Assembly: GCA_043762265.1 (NCBI GenBank)
Contig: JAYUMV010000126.1
Location: forward strand, 1 to 13,955
Reading direction: 5' to 3'
Source of the DNA: JANXLO01 sp043762265
GTDB lineage: Bacteria > Armatimonadota > Chthonomonadetes > Chthonomonadales > Chthonomonadaceae
Length of the DNA stretch: 13,955 nucleotides
Shown: positions 6,149 to 12,634 of the stretch, piece by piece
How the letters are laid out: each line of letters begins with the position of its first letter
Position numbering within the stretch: position 1 is the first letter of the stretch
Notes under the pieces: model-generated
Told to the model about the DNA's origin: nothing
Seen by the model: the letters and a program-made list of their open reading frames with translations, nothing else
The model's database searches: none
Made by a program: the position numbers and the translations under genes

Positions 6149-7033
6149 ATGAAAGGTATCATTCTGGCAGGCGGCAGCGGCACCCGTCTCTACCCGGTGA
6201 CGCAGGCAGTCTCCAAACAACTGCTTCCGGTGTACGACAAGCCGATGATCTACTATCCGCTCTCCACCTTGATGCTGACCGGCCTGCGAGAGATTCTGCT
6301 GATCTCCACGCCGCACGACCTGCCTCTGTTTCGCGCCCTTCTTGGCGACGGCAGCCAGTACGGTATTTCGCTGGAGTATGCCGAGCAGCCTCGCCCGGAA
6401 GGACTGGCGCAGGCCTTTCTGATCGGGGAGCGCTTTTTGAACGGCAGTCCGGCCTGCCTTGTTCTGGGCGACAACCTGTTCTACGGCCACGGCCTGCCTG
6501 CGCTGCTGCAGCACAGTGCGGCGCAGACCGAAGGGGCGACCATTTTCGGCTATCGCGTCAACGACCCGCAGCGCTATGGCGTGGTAGAGTTCGACTCCGA
6601 ACAGCGTGTGATCTCCATCGAAGAGAAGCCCCGCCAACCCAGGTCCAATTACGCAGTCGTCGGGCTTTACTTCTACGACAGGCATATCACCGAGATCGCC
6701 CGCGGGATCCGGCCGTCGTCGCGCAACGAACTGGAGATCACCGACGTCAACCGGGCCTATTTGCAGGCAGGCACGCTGCGCTGCCAGTCTCTCGGTCGCG
6801 GCATGGCCTGGCTGGACACCGGCACCCACGAATCTCTTCTGGAGGCCAGCAACTTTATCGCCGTCATCGAGCGCCGCCAGGGCCTGAAAATCGCCTGCCT
6901 GGAAGAGATAGCCTATCAGCAGGGCTACATCGGAGCGGAACAGGTGCTCGCCCAGGCGCATCGGCTCCAGAAAACAGAATACGGCGCCTATCTCGAAAGA
7001 CTGATTCAGGCCGATCGCGCCCCCACCCAGTGA
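6149..7033 (+). CDS. rmlA: Glucose-1-phosphate thymidylyltransferase
   Basis: RmlA couples glucose-1-phosphate with dTTP to give dTDP-glucose and pyrophosphate, the first step of dTDP-L-rhamnose synthesis in the cytoplasm. The 294-residue length is standard. The nucleotidyltransferase signature GGSGTRLYP is at 8-16 and the LPVYDKPMIYYP segment with the conserved Lys at 26-37. LGDNLFYG (107-114) supplies the metal-binding Asp, EEKP is at 158-161, and ELEITDVN at 195-202 and WLDTGTHESLLEA at 221-233 complete the sugar-binding site. All expected motifs are intact, so the enzyme should be active; dTDP-rhamnose normally feeds back on this family. It is followed 96 bases later by rmlB. The C-terminal extension after GYIG is short, as in the small-subunit RmlA type. 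Confidence 0.96.
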   Translation: MKGIILAGGSGTRLYPVTQAVSKQLLPVYDKPMIYYPLSTLMLTGLREILLISTPHDLPLFRALLGDGSQYGISLEYAEQPRPEGLAQAFLIGERFLNGSPACLVLGDNLFYGHGLPALLQHSAAQTEGATIFGYRVNDPQRYGVVEFDSEQRVISIEEKPRQPRSNYAVVGLYFYDRHITEIARGIRPSSRNELEITDVNRAYLQAGTLRCQSLGRGMAWLDTGTHESLLEASNFIAVIERRQGLKIACLEEIAYQQGYIGAEQVLAQAHRLQKTEYGAYLERLIQADRAPTQ

Positions 7034-7129
7034 AGACGCGCTGCGGCGCCGGGTTTAACCTCGGACCACTATGCAGCTCTGGTGGAAGAAGAGTGAATCG
7101 TAAATACCGACGTGTGCAGGGAGAATGGA

Positions 7130-8176
7130 ATGACAAAAACCGTGTTGGTGACCGGAGGGGCTGGATTTATCGGCAGCAACTACTGTCGTTATCTCCTTTC
7201 TACCCATCCGGACTATAGGGTCGTGGCGCTGGATGCCCTGACCTACGCGGGCAATCTGTCCACCCTTGCCGACATCTACGCCGAGCCTGCCAATCGTGAC
7301 CGCTTCCGCTTCTACCCCGGCAAGATCCAGGATGAGACGGTAGTCAACGGCCTGCTGCGTGCCGAAAAAATCGATTATCTGGTCAACTTCGCCGCCGAAT
7401 CCCACAACGACCGCAGTCTTCTGGAGCCTGGCAGTTTTATCCAGACCGATGTATACGGCGTCTTTGTGCTGCTGGATGCCGCGCTTCGGCACGGCGTGGA
7501 GCGCATTCTGCATGTCTCCACCGATGAGGTCTACGGCACCATCGACGAAGGGCTGTTTACCGAAGAAAGCCCGATGCTGCCCAACACGCCTTACTCGGCC
7601 AGCAAGGCAGGCGGAGAGATGCAGGTGCGGGCGCACCGGATCGCGTACGGCACCCCGACGCTCATCACCCGCTGCGGCAATAACTTCGGCCCATTTCAGT
7701 ACCCGGAGAAGCTGATCCCCTTTTTCGTCTCTCGCCTCATGGATGATAAGAAGGTGCCGCTCTATGGAACAGGACTACAGGTTCGCGACTGGGTCTATGT
7801 CATGGACCACTGCTCCGGAATCGATCATGTCCTGCATCACGGGGTGCTGGGCGAAGCGTACAATATCGGCTCGGACGGCGAACTGACCAATCTGGAGATC
7901 GTGGAGCGTCTGCTGAAACTTCTGGGCAAGCCCGATTCCCTGGTGAAGCGGATCGAAGACCCGCGGGGCGGCGCCCACGATAAACGCTACGGCATCGACG
8001 CTTCCAAACTCTTTGCGCTGGGATGGCGGCCCCAGTATGAGTTCGAGGAGGCGCTGGCGCAGACGATCCGCTGGTATCGGGAGAATCAGGGTTGGTGGCG
8101 GGAGATCGTCGCCCATCCGGGCTACCGGGAGTTCCTCGTCCGCTTCTATGGCTCGTATCTGGGAGAAGATCTGTAA
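7130..8176 (+). CDS. rmlB: dTDP-glucose 4,6-dehydratase
   Basis: RmlB converts dTDP-glucose to dTDP-4-keto-6-deoxy-D-glucose using tightly bound NAD. This 348-residue protein has the GGAGFIG NAD site (9-15), AAESHNDRS (88-96; most relatives have Val where Asn stands), and STDEVYG (130-136) with the Asp-Glu pair used for dehydration. YSASKAGGE (155-163) carries the catalytic Tyr155/Lys159, and RCGNNFGPFQYPEKLIP (181-197) and GAHDKRY (281-287) shape the dTDP pocket. The ATG is preceded by AGGGAG (7118-7123) with a six-base gap. A GTG six codons upstream is in frame but would add an unconserved tail. The 96-base gap from rmlA contains no clear hairpin or promoter, so co-transcription with rmlA is likely. 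Confidence 0.96.
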   Translation: MTKTVLVTGGAGFIGSNYCRYLLSTHPDYRVVALDALTYAGNLSTLADIYAEPANRDRFRFYPGKIQDETVVNGLLRAEKIDYLVNFAAESHNDRSLLEPGSFIQTDVYGVFVLLDAALRHGVERILHVSTDEVYGTIDEGLFTEESPMLPNTPYSASKAGGEMQVRAHRIAYGTPTLITRCGNNFGPFQYPEKLIPFFVSRLMDDKKVPLYGTGLQVRDWVYVMDHCSGIDHVLHHGVLGEAYNIGSDGELTNLEIVERLLKLLGKPDSLVKRIEDPRGGAHDKRYGIDASKLFALGWRPQYEFEEALAQTIRWYRENQGWWREIVAHPGYREFLVRFYGSYLGEDL

Positions 8177-8207
8177 CCGCGCTTAAAGAAAGGACTTTGC
8201 ACAAGGC

Positions 8208-8675
8208 ATGACCGCAATGGAAATAGAGAGCAAAATTCCAGGTGTAATCACCCGTTCCCTCCAGCGCTTCGACGACAAACGCGGCTGGCTCACCGAGCTT
8301 TTTCGTGAAGATGAATTGCCGGAAGGTTACGACCCTGTCATGGGCTACATCTCGATGACTCGCCCCGGCATCGCACGCGGCCCGCATGAGCACCACGATC
8401 AGACGGATGGTTTCGCCTTTATGTCGGGAACGTTCGAGATCACCCTTTGGGAGAACCGGCCGGGCCGGGAGCGGTTTAAATGGGTTTTACGGGCTGGGGA
8501 AGAGGCCCCTGTCTTTCTGGTTGTTCCCCCCGGTGTGGTACATGCCTACCGCAATGTTGGAGAGAGCGACGCCCTTGTCTTCAATTTCCCCGACCGTCTC
8601 TACGCGGGGAGGGGCAAGGCGGAACCCGTCGATGAGATACGTCATGAGGACCAGGATTCGGAGTTCAAACTATGA
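8208..8675 (+). CDS. Short RmlC-like dTDP-4-dehydrorhamnose 3,5-epimerase family protein
   Basis: This is a cupin-fold protein of 155 residues (152 from an alternative ATG at 8217), shorter than usual RmlC (~180-200). Family landmarks are present: the D-x-R-G-like DKRGWLTELF (23-32), RGPHEHHDQ (57-65) with the presumed catalytic His60, VPPGVVHAYRN (106-116) and LYAG (131-134). The C-terminal EIRHEDQDSEFKL stands where RmlC has E-x-x-I-x-W-x-D-P. The conserved Tyr that normally acts as general acid appears to be Phe125 in ALVFNF, by hand alignment. It sits between rmlB and rmlD and overlaps rmlD by ATGA, so it is the only candidate for the 3,5-epimerisation step. It could be a full RmlC with altered catalysis, or a mono-epimerase. 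AAAGGA is 13 bases before the first ATG and CAAGG is 10 before the second. Confidence 0.75.
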   Translation: MTAMEIESKIPGVITRSLQRFDDKRGWLTELFREDELPEGYDPVMGYISMTRPGIARGPHEHHDQTDGFAFMSGTFEITLWENRPGRERFKWVLRAGEEAPVFLVVPPGVVHAYRNVGESDALVFNFPDRLYAGRGKAEPVDEIRHEDQDSEFKL

Positions 8676-9559
8676 AAGTACTGGTAACAGGCGCCAACGG
8701 AATGCTGGGCATCGACCTCTGTGCGGAACTGGAGGCCGCGGGGCACGCGGTGGTACGTGCCGACGCCGCCGTTCGGGATGGACTTAGCGTGCCGGCCTGG
8801 GTTCACATCGATGTCACCGATACCCAGCAGATCAAAGAGTGCCTCCTCTACCATCAGCCGGACGCGGTCATCCATACTGCCGCGTACACGGACGTGGACG
8901 GCTGCGAGCGCAATCCCGATCTGGCGTACCGTGTCAACGCCCTCGGCACCTGGAATGTAGCCGCCGTCTGCGGGGCGCATCACATCACGCTTGTCTATAT
9001 AAGCACCGATTTCGTGTTCGACGGCTCCAAGCAGACGCCTTACACGGAGTTCGACACGCCGCACCCGCTGAGTCATTACGGCGCATCGAAGCTGGCCGGA
9101 GAGCGCTTCGTCGCCTCTCTCTGCCGTCGCCATTTCATCGTGCGCACGTCGTGGCTGTTTGGCATTCACGGCAAAAACTTTCCCGATACCATTCTGCGCA
9201 AGGCCGCTTCGGTGCCCGAAATCGGCGTCGTCTGTGATCAGTTCGGCAGTCCGACCTACGCCCCGGATCTATCGCGTATGCTTATCTCCCTGCTCGACTC
9301 GCCGCTCTACGGCACTTACCATGTCACGAACTCCGGGCACTGCAACTGGTACGAATTTGCGGTAAAAGCGGTGGAGTTGGCGGGCTTCAAAAACGTCCAA
9401 GTCAAGCCGATGCCGGCGGAGCACTGGCCGTCGCCGACACAGCGTCCCGCCTATTCCGTGCTCCGGCACTATGCACTCGAACTCCAGAGGCGCGACAATA
9501 TGCCGCCCTGGACGCAGGCGCTTACCCATTTCATCGCGTCGCGTCAGGCAAAAGGTTAA
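8672..9559 (+). CDS. rmlD: dTDP-4-dehydrorhamnose reductase
   Basis: RmlD reduces dTDP-4-keto-L-rhamnose with NAD(P)H to dTDP-L-rhamnose, the last step of the pathway. The 295-residue length is standard. Motifs seen are GANGMLG (7-13, cofactor), AAYTDVDGCE (70-79), STDFVFDG (111-118; the usual form is STDYVFDG), YGASKLAGE (136-144) with catalytic Tyr136/Lys140, RTSWLFG (158-164) and CDQFGSPT (188-195). The start overlaps the preceding stop as ATGA and has GGAG (8660-8663) eight bases upstream, so translation is probably coupled to the RmlC-like gene. It closes the rml block: a promoter-bearing gap of 153 bases follows. Confidence 0.95.
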   Translation: MKVLVTGANGMLGIDLCAELEAAGHAVVRADAAVRDGLSVPAWVHIDVTDTQQIKECLLYHQPDAVIHTAAYTDVDGCERNPDLAYRVNALGTWNVAAVCGAHHITLVYISTDFVFDGSKQTPYTEFDTPHPLSHYGASKLAGERFVASLCRRHFIVRTSWLFGIHGKNFPDTILRKAASVPEIGVVCDQFGSPTYAPDLSRMLISLLDSPLYGTYHVTNSGHCNWYEFAVKAVELAGFKNVQVKPMPAEHWPSPTQRPAYSVLRHYALELQRRDNMPPWTQALTHFIASRQAKG

Positions 9560-9622
9560 CCGGGAGTTCCTTTTAGAGAGCGTCTTCGACACCGAATCGC
9601 AGTTCACTTTTCTGTTAACCAC

Positions 9623-9652
9623 TTGGCACAATTTCGTATTTCAGGGTATAAC
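9623..9652 (+). promoter_or_regulatory. Sigma-70-type promoter before the methyltransferase gene
   Basis: TTGGCA (five of six to TTGACA) and TATAAC (five of six to TATAAT) are separated by 18 bases in a locally A+T-rich stretch. Transcription would start near 9659, about 55 bases before the start codon. The -10 is preceded by AGGG, as in similar boxes elsewhere in the window. This is the clearest promoter here and implies that the right block can be transcribed independently of rml. Confidence 0.6.
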
Positions 9653-9669
9653 TTTATTCTGCGCTGTTT

Positions 9670-9696
9670 TTGAGGGGCGTAATGGAAACACCTCAA
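9670..9696 (+). repeat. Leader hairpin upstream of the methyltransferase gene
   Basis: TTGAGG and CCTCAA pair around a 15-base loop, within the predicted leader and just before the AAGGAG ribosome binding site. Only six base pairs, so modest stability. Confidence 0.3.
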
Positions 9697-9712
9697 GATA
9701 AGGAGATGATGG

Positions 9713-10294
9713 ATGTCGTGCTTTACGCCCGAAGAGCTGAAGGCTCTGCCGCTTGATACCGTTATGCTGGAAATCGGATGCGGCCAGCGTCCAGTATGGG
9801 AACATTCAGAAACTCTGGATATCAATGCCAGATCGAAAGCCACTCACATCCACGACCTGACCGTATTTCCGTATCCTTTCGCGGACAATACGTTCGACTA
9901 CGTCGTGGCAGAACATGTACTGGAGCATCTGCCTGACGTGATCTCCGTGCTGGACGAGCTCCATCGCATCATCAAGCCCACCGGTCAATTGAGAATTGAA
10001 GTGCCTCATTATACCTGTCGTCACTTCTTTACCGACCCGACGCATAAGACCTCCTTCGCTGTTCGGACTCTCGACTATGTCATATTCACGCCGGACAACA
10101 GCAGCGTCTACCAATTTCACTATAGCAGCAGAGACTGGAAGAAGATTTCCACCCGACTGGGCGGACCCACTAAAACCTGGTTCGACCGTTGGCTTACCCG
10201 CTATTTTAACGATCACCAGGATGGCTATGAAGGAAGAATCGCCCCTTTATTCCCACGCGAGTACCTCAATTTTGTGATACAGCCGATTAAATAG
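9713..10294 (+). CDS. Class I SAM-dependent methyltransferase (Methyltransf_11-like)
   Basis: This small 193-residue methyltransferase has MLEIGCGQRP (18-27) as the SAM-binding motif I and the acidic D36 at the end of strand 2. YPFADNTFDYVVAEHVLEHLPD (54-75) is the post-motif region typical of the UbiE/Methyltransf_11 group, followed by IIKPTGQLRIEVPHY (86-100). The FTDPTHKTSF segment (106-115), with Asp and His, recurs in methyltransferases of polysaccharide clusters and probably forms part of the acceptor site. The start ATG has AAGGAG with a seven-base spacer. No membrane segment is seen. In this context, methylation of a sugar or of the growing glycan is likely; the exact acceptor is not deducible. 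Confidence 0.85.
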   Translation: MSCFTPEELKALPLDTVMLEIGCGQRPVWEHSETLDINARSKATHIHDLTVFPYPFADNTFDYVVAEHVLEHLPDVISVLDELHRIIKPTGQLRIEVPHYTCRHFFTDPTHKTSFAVRTLDYVIFTPDNSSVYQFHYSSRDWKKISTRLGGPTKTWFDRWLTRYFNDHQDGYEGRIAPLFPREYLNFVIQPIK

Positions 10295-10316
10295 GTGCGC
10301 GTGAGAAACATGAAAC

Positions 10317-10356
10317 AGCCTGTGGCAAAGGGAACAGGCTTCTCTGTGACCTGTTC
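10317..10356 (+). repeat. Two mutually exclusive 7-bp hairpins
   Basis: The central segment containing GAACAGGCT can pair upstream (AGCCTGT 10317-10323 with ACAGGCT 10334-10340) or downstream (GAACAGG 10332-10338 with CCTGTTC 10350-10356). Both pairings are perfect and share bases 10334-10338, so only one can form. They lie in the 118-base gap after the methyltransferase gene. No T-run follows either. Attenuator-like geometry is suggestive only. Confidence 0.4.
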
Positions 10357-10412
10357 ACCGCCTGCATGTACCGACGGACGAAGCTCGAATAGAATATAAG
10401 GACTGACGACAC

Positions 10413-11285
10413 GTGATAAAACGATCTATCAAGGCATTCGTCGAGCGTACTTCTGCATTGATGTTGCATGATCTGCACGATAATATCGTACTCGTCGATA
10501 AGGGCACTCAGATCCTGCTGACTTTACGATACCGTGAACTGCTGCGCACCGGGAGTCCTCTGCCCGCGTTTGCGGACGTCGGATTCCGTAACTACTCGCA
10601 GTTCGACGAAGACGGCATCCTCCTCTATATCTTTGCACTCATCGGCACGACCAACCGGATGGCGGCCGAGATGTGCGCCGGAATTGGGTCGGAGTGCAAT
10701 ACCGCCAATCTGATACTGAGCCAGGACTGGCACGCTGTTCTCTTCGACGGTGACCCTGAGAACATCCGGAAAGCGGGCCGTTTCTTTGGAGATCATCGCG
10801 ATTCCATGTACCGAATGCCGAAGTTGGTCAGCGCGTGGATCGATAAGGACAACGTAAACGACCTTCTCCGCAAACAGGGTTTGGAAGGCGAGATCGACCT
10901 GTTTACGCTGGACATGGATGGCGTGGACTGGTGGATATGGAAGGCCATAGACTGCATAAATCCGCGTGTTGTGGTGGTGGAATACAATAACGGATGGGGG
11001 GCGCAGGAGAGTTATACCGTTCCCTATCGAGCGGATTTTCAATGGGGAGAACCACGCAACTACTTCGGAGCTTCGCTGGCGGCGTTTCATAAACTCGCAG
11101 GCATCAAAGGTTACCGACTGGTGGGCTGCAACCGCCACAGCAATAATGCGTTCTTTGTCCGCAATGACATACAGGCCGATGTTCTTCCCGAAGTAAGCGT
11201 GGAGAGTTGCCTGAAATACAACTCGGTCGAACGCCTTTTCGGCGGCCTGCCAACCCTCGAAAACCAGAAATGGGAAGCTGTGTAG
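10413..11285 (+). CDS. FkbM-like putative methyltransferase of uncertain function
   Basis: This 290-residue soluble protein starts at GTG, with AAGGA (10398-10402) ten bases upstream. The pattern resembles a distant Rossmann-fold methyltransferase group often annotated FkbM-like. YSQFDEDGILLYIF (61-74) is followed by AEMCAGIGSECNTANL (85-100) at the SAM-binding motif I position, AVLFDGD (108-114) with the acidic strand-2 end, LFTLDMDGVDWWIW (163-176) parallel to the KIDIEGxE motif of FkbM proteins, and VVVVEYN (186-192). In place of the usual E-x-G-x-G-x-G, motif I reads EMCAGIGSE, so SAM binding is plausible but not certain. The NYFGASL and NNAFFV segments near the C-terminus look conserved-like. 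It is flanked by a methyltransferase and a sugar epimerase gene, so glycan methylation is the best guess; a non-catalytic role is possible. Confidence 0.6.
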   Translation: MIKRSIKAFVERTSALMLHDLHDNIVLVDKGTQILLTLRYRELLRTGSPLPAFADVGFRNYSQFDEDGILLYIFALIGTTNRMAAEMCAGIGSECNTANLILSQDWHAVLFDGDPENIRKAGRFFGDHRDSMYRMPKLVSAWIDKDNVNDLLRKQGLEGEIDLFTLDMDGVDWWIWKAIDCINPRVVVVEYNNGWGAQESYTVPYRADFQWGEPRNYFGASLAAFHKLAGIKGYRLVGCNRHSNNAFFVRNDIQADVLPEVSVESCLKYNSVERLFGGLPTLENQKWEAV

Positions 11286-11308
11286 CGATCCGGTCCGGTG
11301 CGGTATCG
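11286..11308 (+). repeat. Hairpin immediately after the FkbM-like gene
   Basis: CGAT-CCG pairs with CGG-(T)-ATCG: seven base pairs, one bulged base and an eight-base loop, starting right after the stop codon. No T-run follows, so it is a weak or factor-dependent terminator at best. Confidence 0.35.
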
Positions 11309-11363
11309 GATGCTTCCAATCGTGCACAAAAGCGAGACCTGCCAGGCTCCAAATCACAATGTG

Positions 11364-11368
11364 AAGGG
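11364..11368 (+). promoter_or_regulatory. Ribosome binding site choosing the epimerase start
   Basis: AAGGG with a six-base T-rich spacer precedes the ATG at 11375. The same frame is open back to 11207, overlapping the previous gene, but that extension has no SDR-like sequence. Confidence 0.6.
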
Positions 11369-11374
11369 TTTTTT

Positions 11375-12448
11375 ATGTTAGCCAGTAAACTGCTCGTTAC
11401 AGGGTCCTCCGGTCTGATCGGATCCGAAGTCTGCACCTATTTTACCGGTGAGGGATGGAACGTTCATGGTGTAGACAATAACGGGCGGGCGGCCTTCTTC
11501 GGTCCGCAGGGCGATACACGCTGGAACCAGCGCCGACTTGTCGCCGAACTGCCGAATTTTGTACACCACGAAGTCGATATTCGCAACCGAGAGGCGGTCC
11601 TGGCTCTCGTCGAACAACTCCGCCCCACCGCGATCGTTCACACGGCTGCACAGCCTTCGCACGATCTGGCAGCGAAAATGCCATTCGAAGATTTCGATAC
11701 CAACGCCGTCGGCACCATGAACCTGTTGGAGGCGACGCGCCGCTACGCTCCCGAAGCCACTTTCGTACACATGTCTACAAACAAAGTGTACGGAGACGCC
11801 CCGAATGAATTGGCCCTGACGGAGCTTCCAACGCGATGGGATTACGCGAAACCGGAAGACTATGCCGGCATCGACGAGAGCATGCGAATTGATCGCTGCA
11901 AGCATTCTCTCTTCGGAGCTTCTAAAGTCGCCGCCGATATTATGGTACAGGAGTATGGGCGCTATTTCGGTATGAAAACTTGCTGCCTCCGCGGCGGATG
12001 CCTTACCGGTCCCAATCACGCCGGTGTCGAACTCCACGGATTTCTCAACTATCTGGTCAAGTGCAATCTGGAAGGCCGCAAATATTCCGTGTACGGCTAC
12101 CAGGGGAAACAAGTCCGTGACAATATCCATGCGCTGGATGTCACGAGATTTATCCACGCCTTTATGGAGAACCCCCGCGCGGGAGAGGTCTATAATCTTG
12201 GCGGCGGCCGGGAAAACAGCTGCTCGATATTGGAAGCGTTCGAAATGGCGGAGGCCGTCTCCGGCAAACCCATGGTGTACGAATACGTAGATCAAAACCG
12301 GGAAGGCGACCACATCTGTTATATCAGCGATCGTGCCAAGATGCATGCGCACTACCCACAGTGGTCGCTGAGCAAAAACCTGGCTGCGATCTTTGAAGAG
12401 ATCTATGTGGCGGGACGCAAACGCTCCGAAACCGTCAAAACGAACTAG
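11375..12448 (+). CDS. SDR epimerase of the CDP-paratose 2-epimerase family
   Basis: This 357-residue extended SDR has the NAD site GSSGLIG at 10-16 and AAQPSHD at 91-97. MSTNKVYGDAPN (133-144) carries the active-site Ser/Thr, and GIDESMRID (165-173) leads into HSLFGASKVAAD (177-188). YGRYFG (194-199), RGGCLTGPNHAGVELHGF (206-223) and GKQVRDNIH (244-252) are the features that place it near CDP-paratose (CDP-tyvelose) 2-epimerases. The YxxxK tyrosine is replaced by Phe180 while Lys184 remains; I recall Phe in close relatives too, so this may mark a subfamily. No CDP-sugar synthesis genes (CDP-glucose pyrophosphorylase or dehydratase, paratose synthase) are in the window, so the true substrate is open. 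It is likely a cytoplasmic nucleotide-sugar modifying enzyme feeding the neighbouring glycosyltransferases. Confidence 0.78.
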   Translation: MLASKLLVTGSSGLIGSEVCTYFTGEGWNVHGVDNNGRAAFFGPQGDTRWNQRRLVAELPNFVHHEVDIRNREAVLALVEQLRPTAIVHTAAQPSHDLAAKMPFEDFDTNAVGTMNLLEATRRYAPEATFVHMSTNKVYGDAPNELALTELPTRWDYAKPEDYAGIDESMRIDRCKHSLFGASKVAADIMVQEYGRYFGMKTCCLRGGCLTGPNHAGVELHGFLNYLVKCNLEGRKYSVYGYQGKQVRDNIHALDVTRFIHAFMENPRAGEVYNLGGGRENSCSILEAFEMAEAVSGKPMVYEYVDQNREGDHICYISDRAKMHAHYPQWSLSKNLAAIFEEIYVAGRKRSETVKTN

Positions 12449-12506
12449 GGCCTGCGAACCGGCGGCCTCTCCCGGCACGGCAGCCAGGGGCTGTCCGAAC
12501 TCTGCG

Positions 12507-12522
12507 GGTTCTCGAGGGAACC
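12507..12522 (+). repeat. Tetraloop hairpin downstream of the epimerase gene
   Basis: GGTTCT and GGAACC (one G-T wobble) close a CGAG loop about 60 bases after the stop codon, followed by TTCC only. It may protect the 3' end of the upstream message; it lacks the T-run of an intrinsic terminator. Confidence 0.35.
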
Positions 12523-12572
12523 TTCCGTACCGCGCCGCTCTGAACGTCGTTCGTCGCGTTCGCTTATGGACA

Positions 12573-12606
12573 CCCGGACATTGCGACCCCGCAGGATGTG
12601 TCCGGG
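12573..12606 (+). repeat. Two-tier stem-loop in the leader of the last glycosyltransferase gene
   Basis: An 8-bp perfect outer stem (CCCGGACA with TGTCCGGG) encloses a 4-bp inner stem (TGCG with CGCA, loop ACCC), separated by a one-base/five-base internal loop. It ends 12 bases before the GAGG of the ribosome binding site. Its stability and position suggest a translational or transcriptional control element. The alternative upstream ATG at 12566 would bury it in coding sequence, which is unlikely. Confidence 0.55.
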
Positions 12607-12618
12607 CGCTGGGAACAC

Positions 12619-12627
12619 GAGGAAAGG
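12619..12627 (+). promoter_or_regulatory. Ribosome binding site choosing the last glycosyltransferase start
   Basis: GAGGAAAGG ends seven bases before the ATG at 12635, where the GT-B N-terminus MHVGIITEY begins. The in-frame ATG at 12566 has no such site and adds an arginine-rich, unstructured-looking stretch. Confidence 0.65.
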
Positions 12628-12634
12628 CAACAGG

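Noticed and set aside
4949..6961. 670-codon open frame on the - strand across the SDR gene and most of rmlA
   Set aside because: It runs antisense to two strongly supported genes and across their spacer, and the predicted protein has no recognisable domain. It is explained by codon bias of the G+C-rich sense genes.
9682..9756. 24-codon open frame (METPQDKE...) overlapping the start of the methyltransferase gene
   Set aside because: Its GAGGGG is only about four bases from the ATG, and the frame has no recognisable content. The AAGGAG-preceded ATG at 9713 explains the region better.
11207..11374. 56-codon N-terminal extension of the epimerase
   Set aside because: It overlaps the preceding gene, carries no SDR features, and the AAGGG-preceded ATG at 11375 gives the canonical N-terminus.
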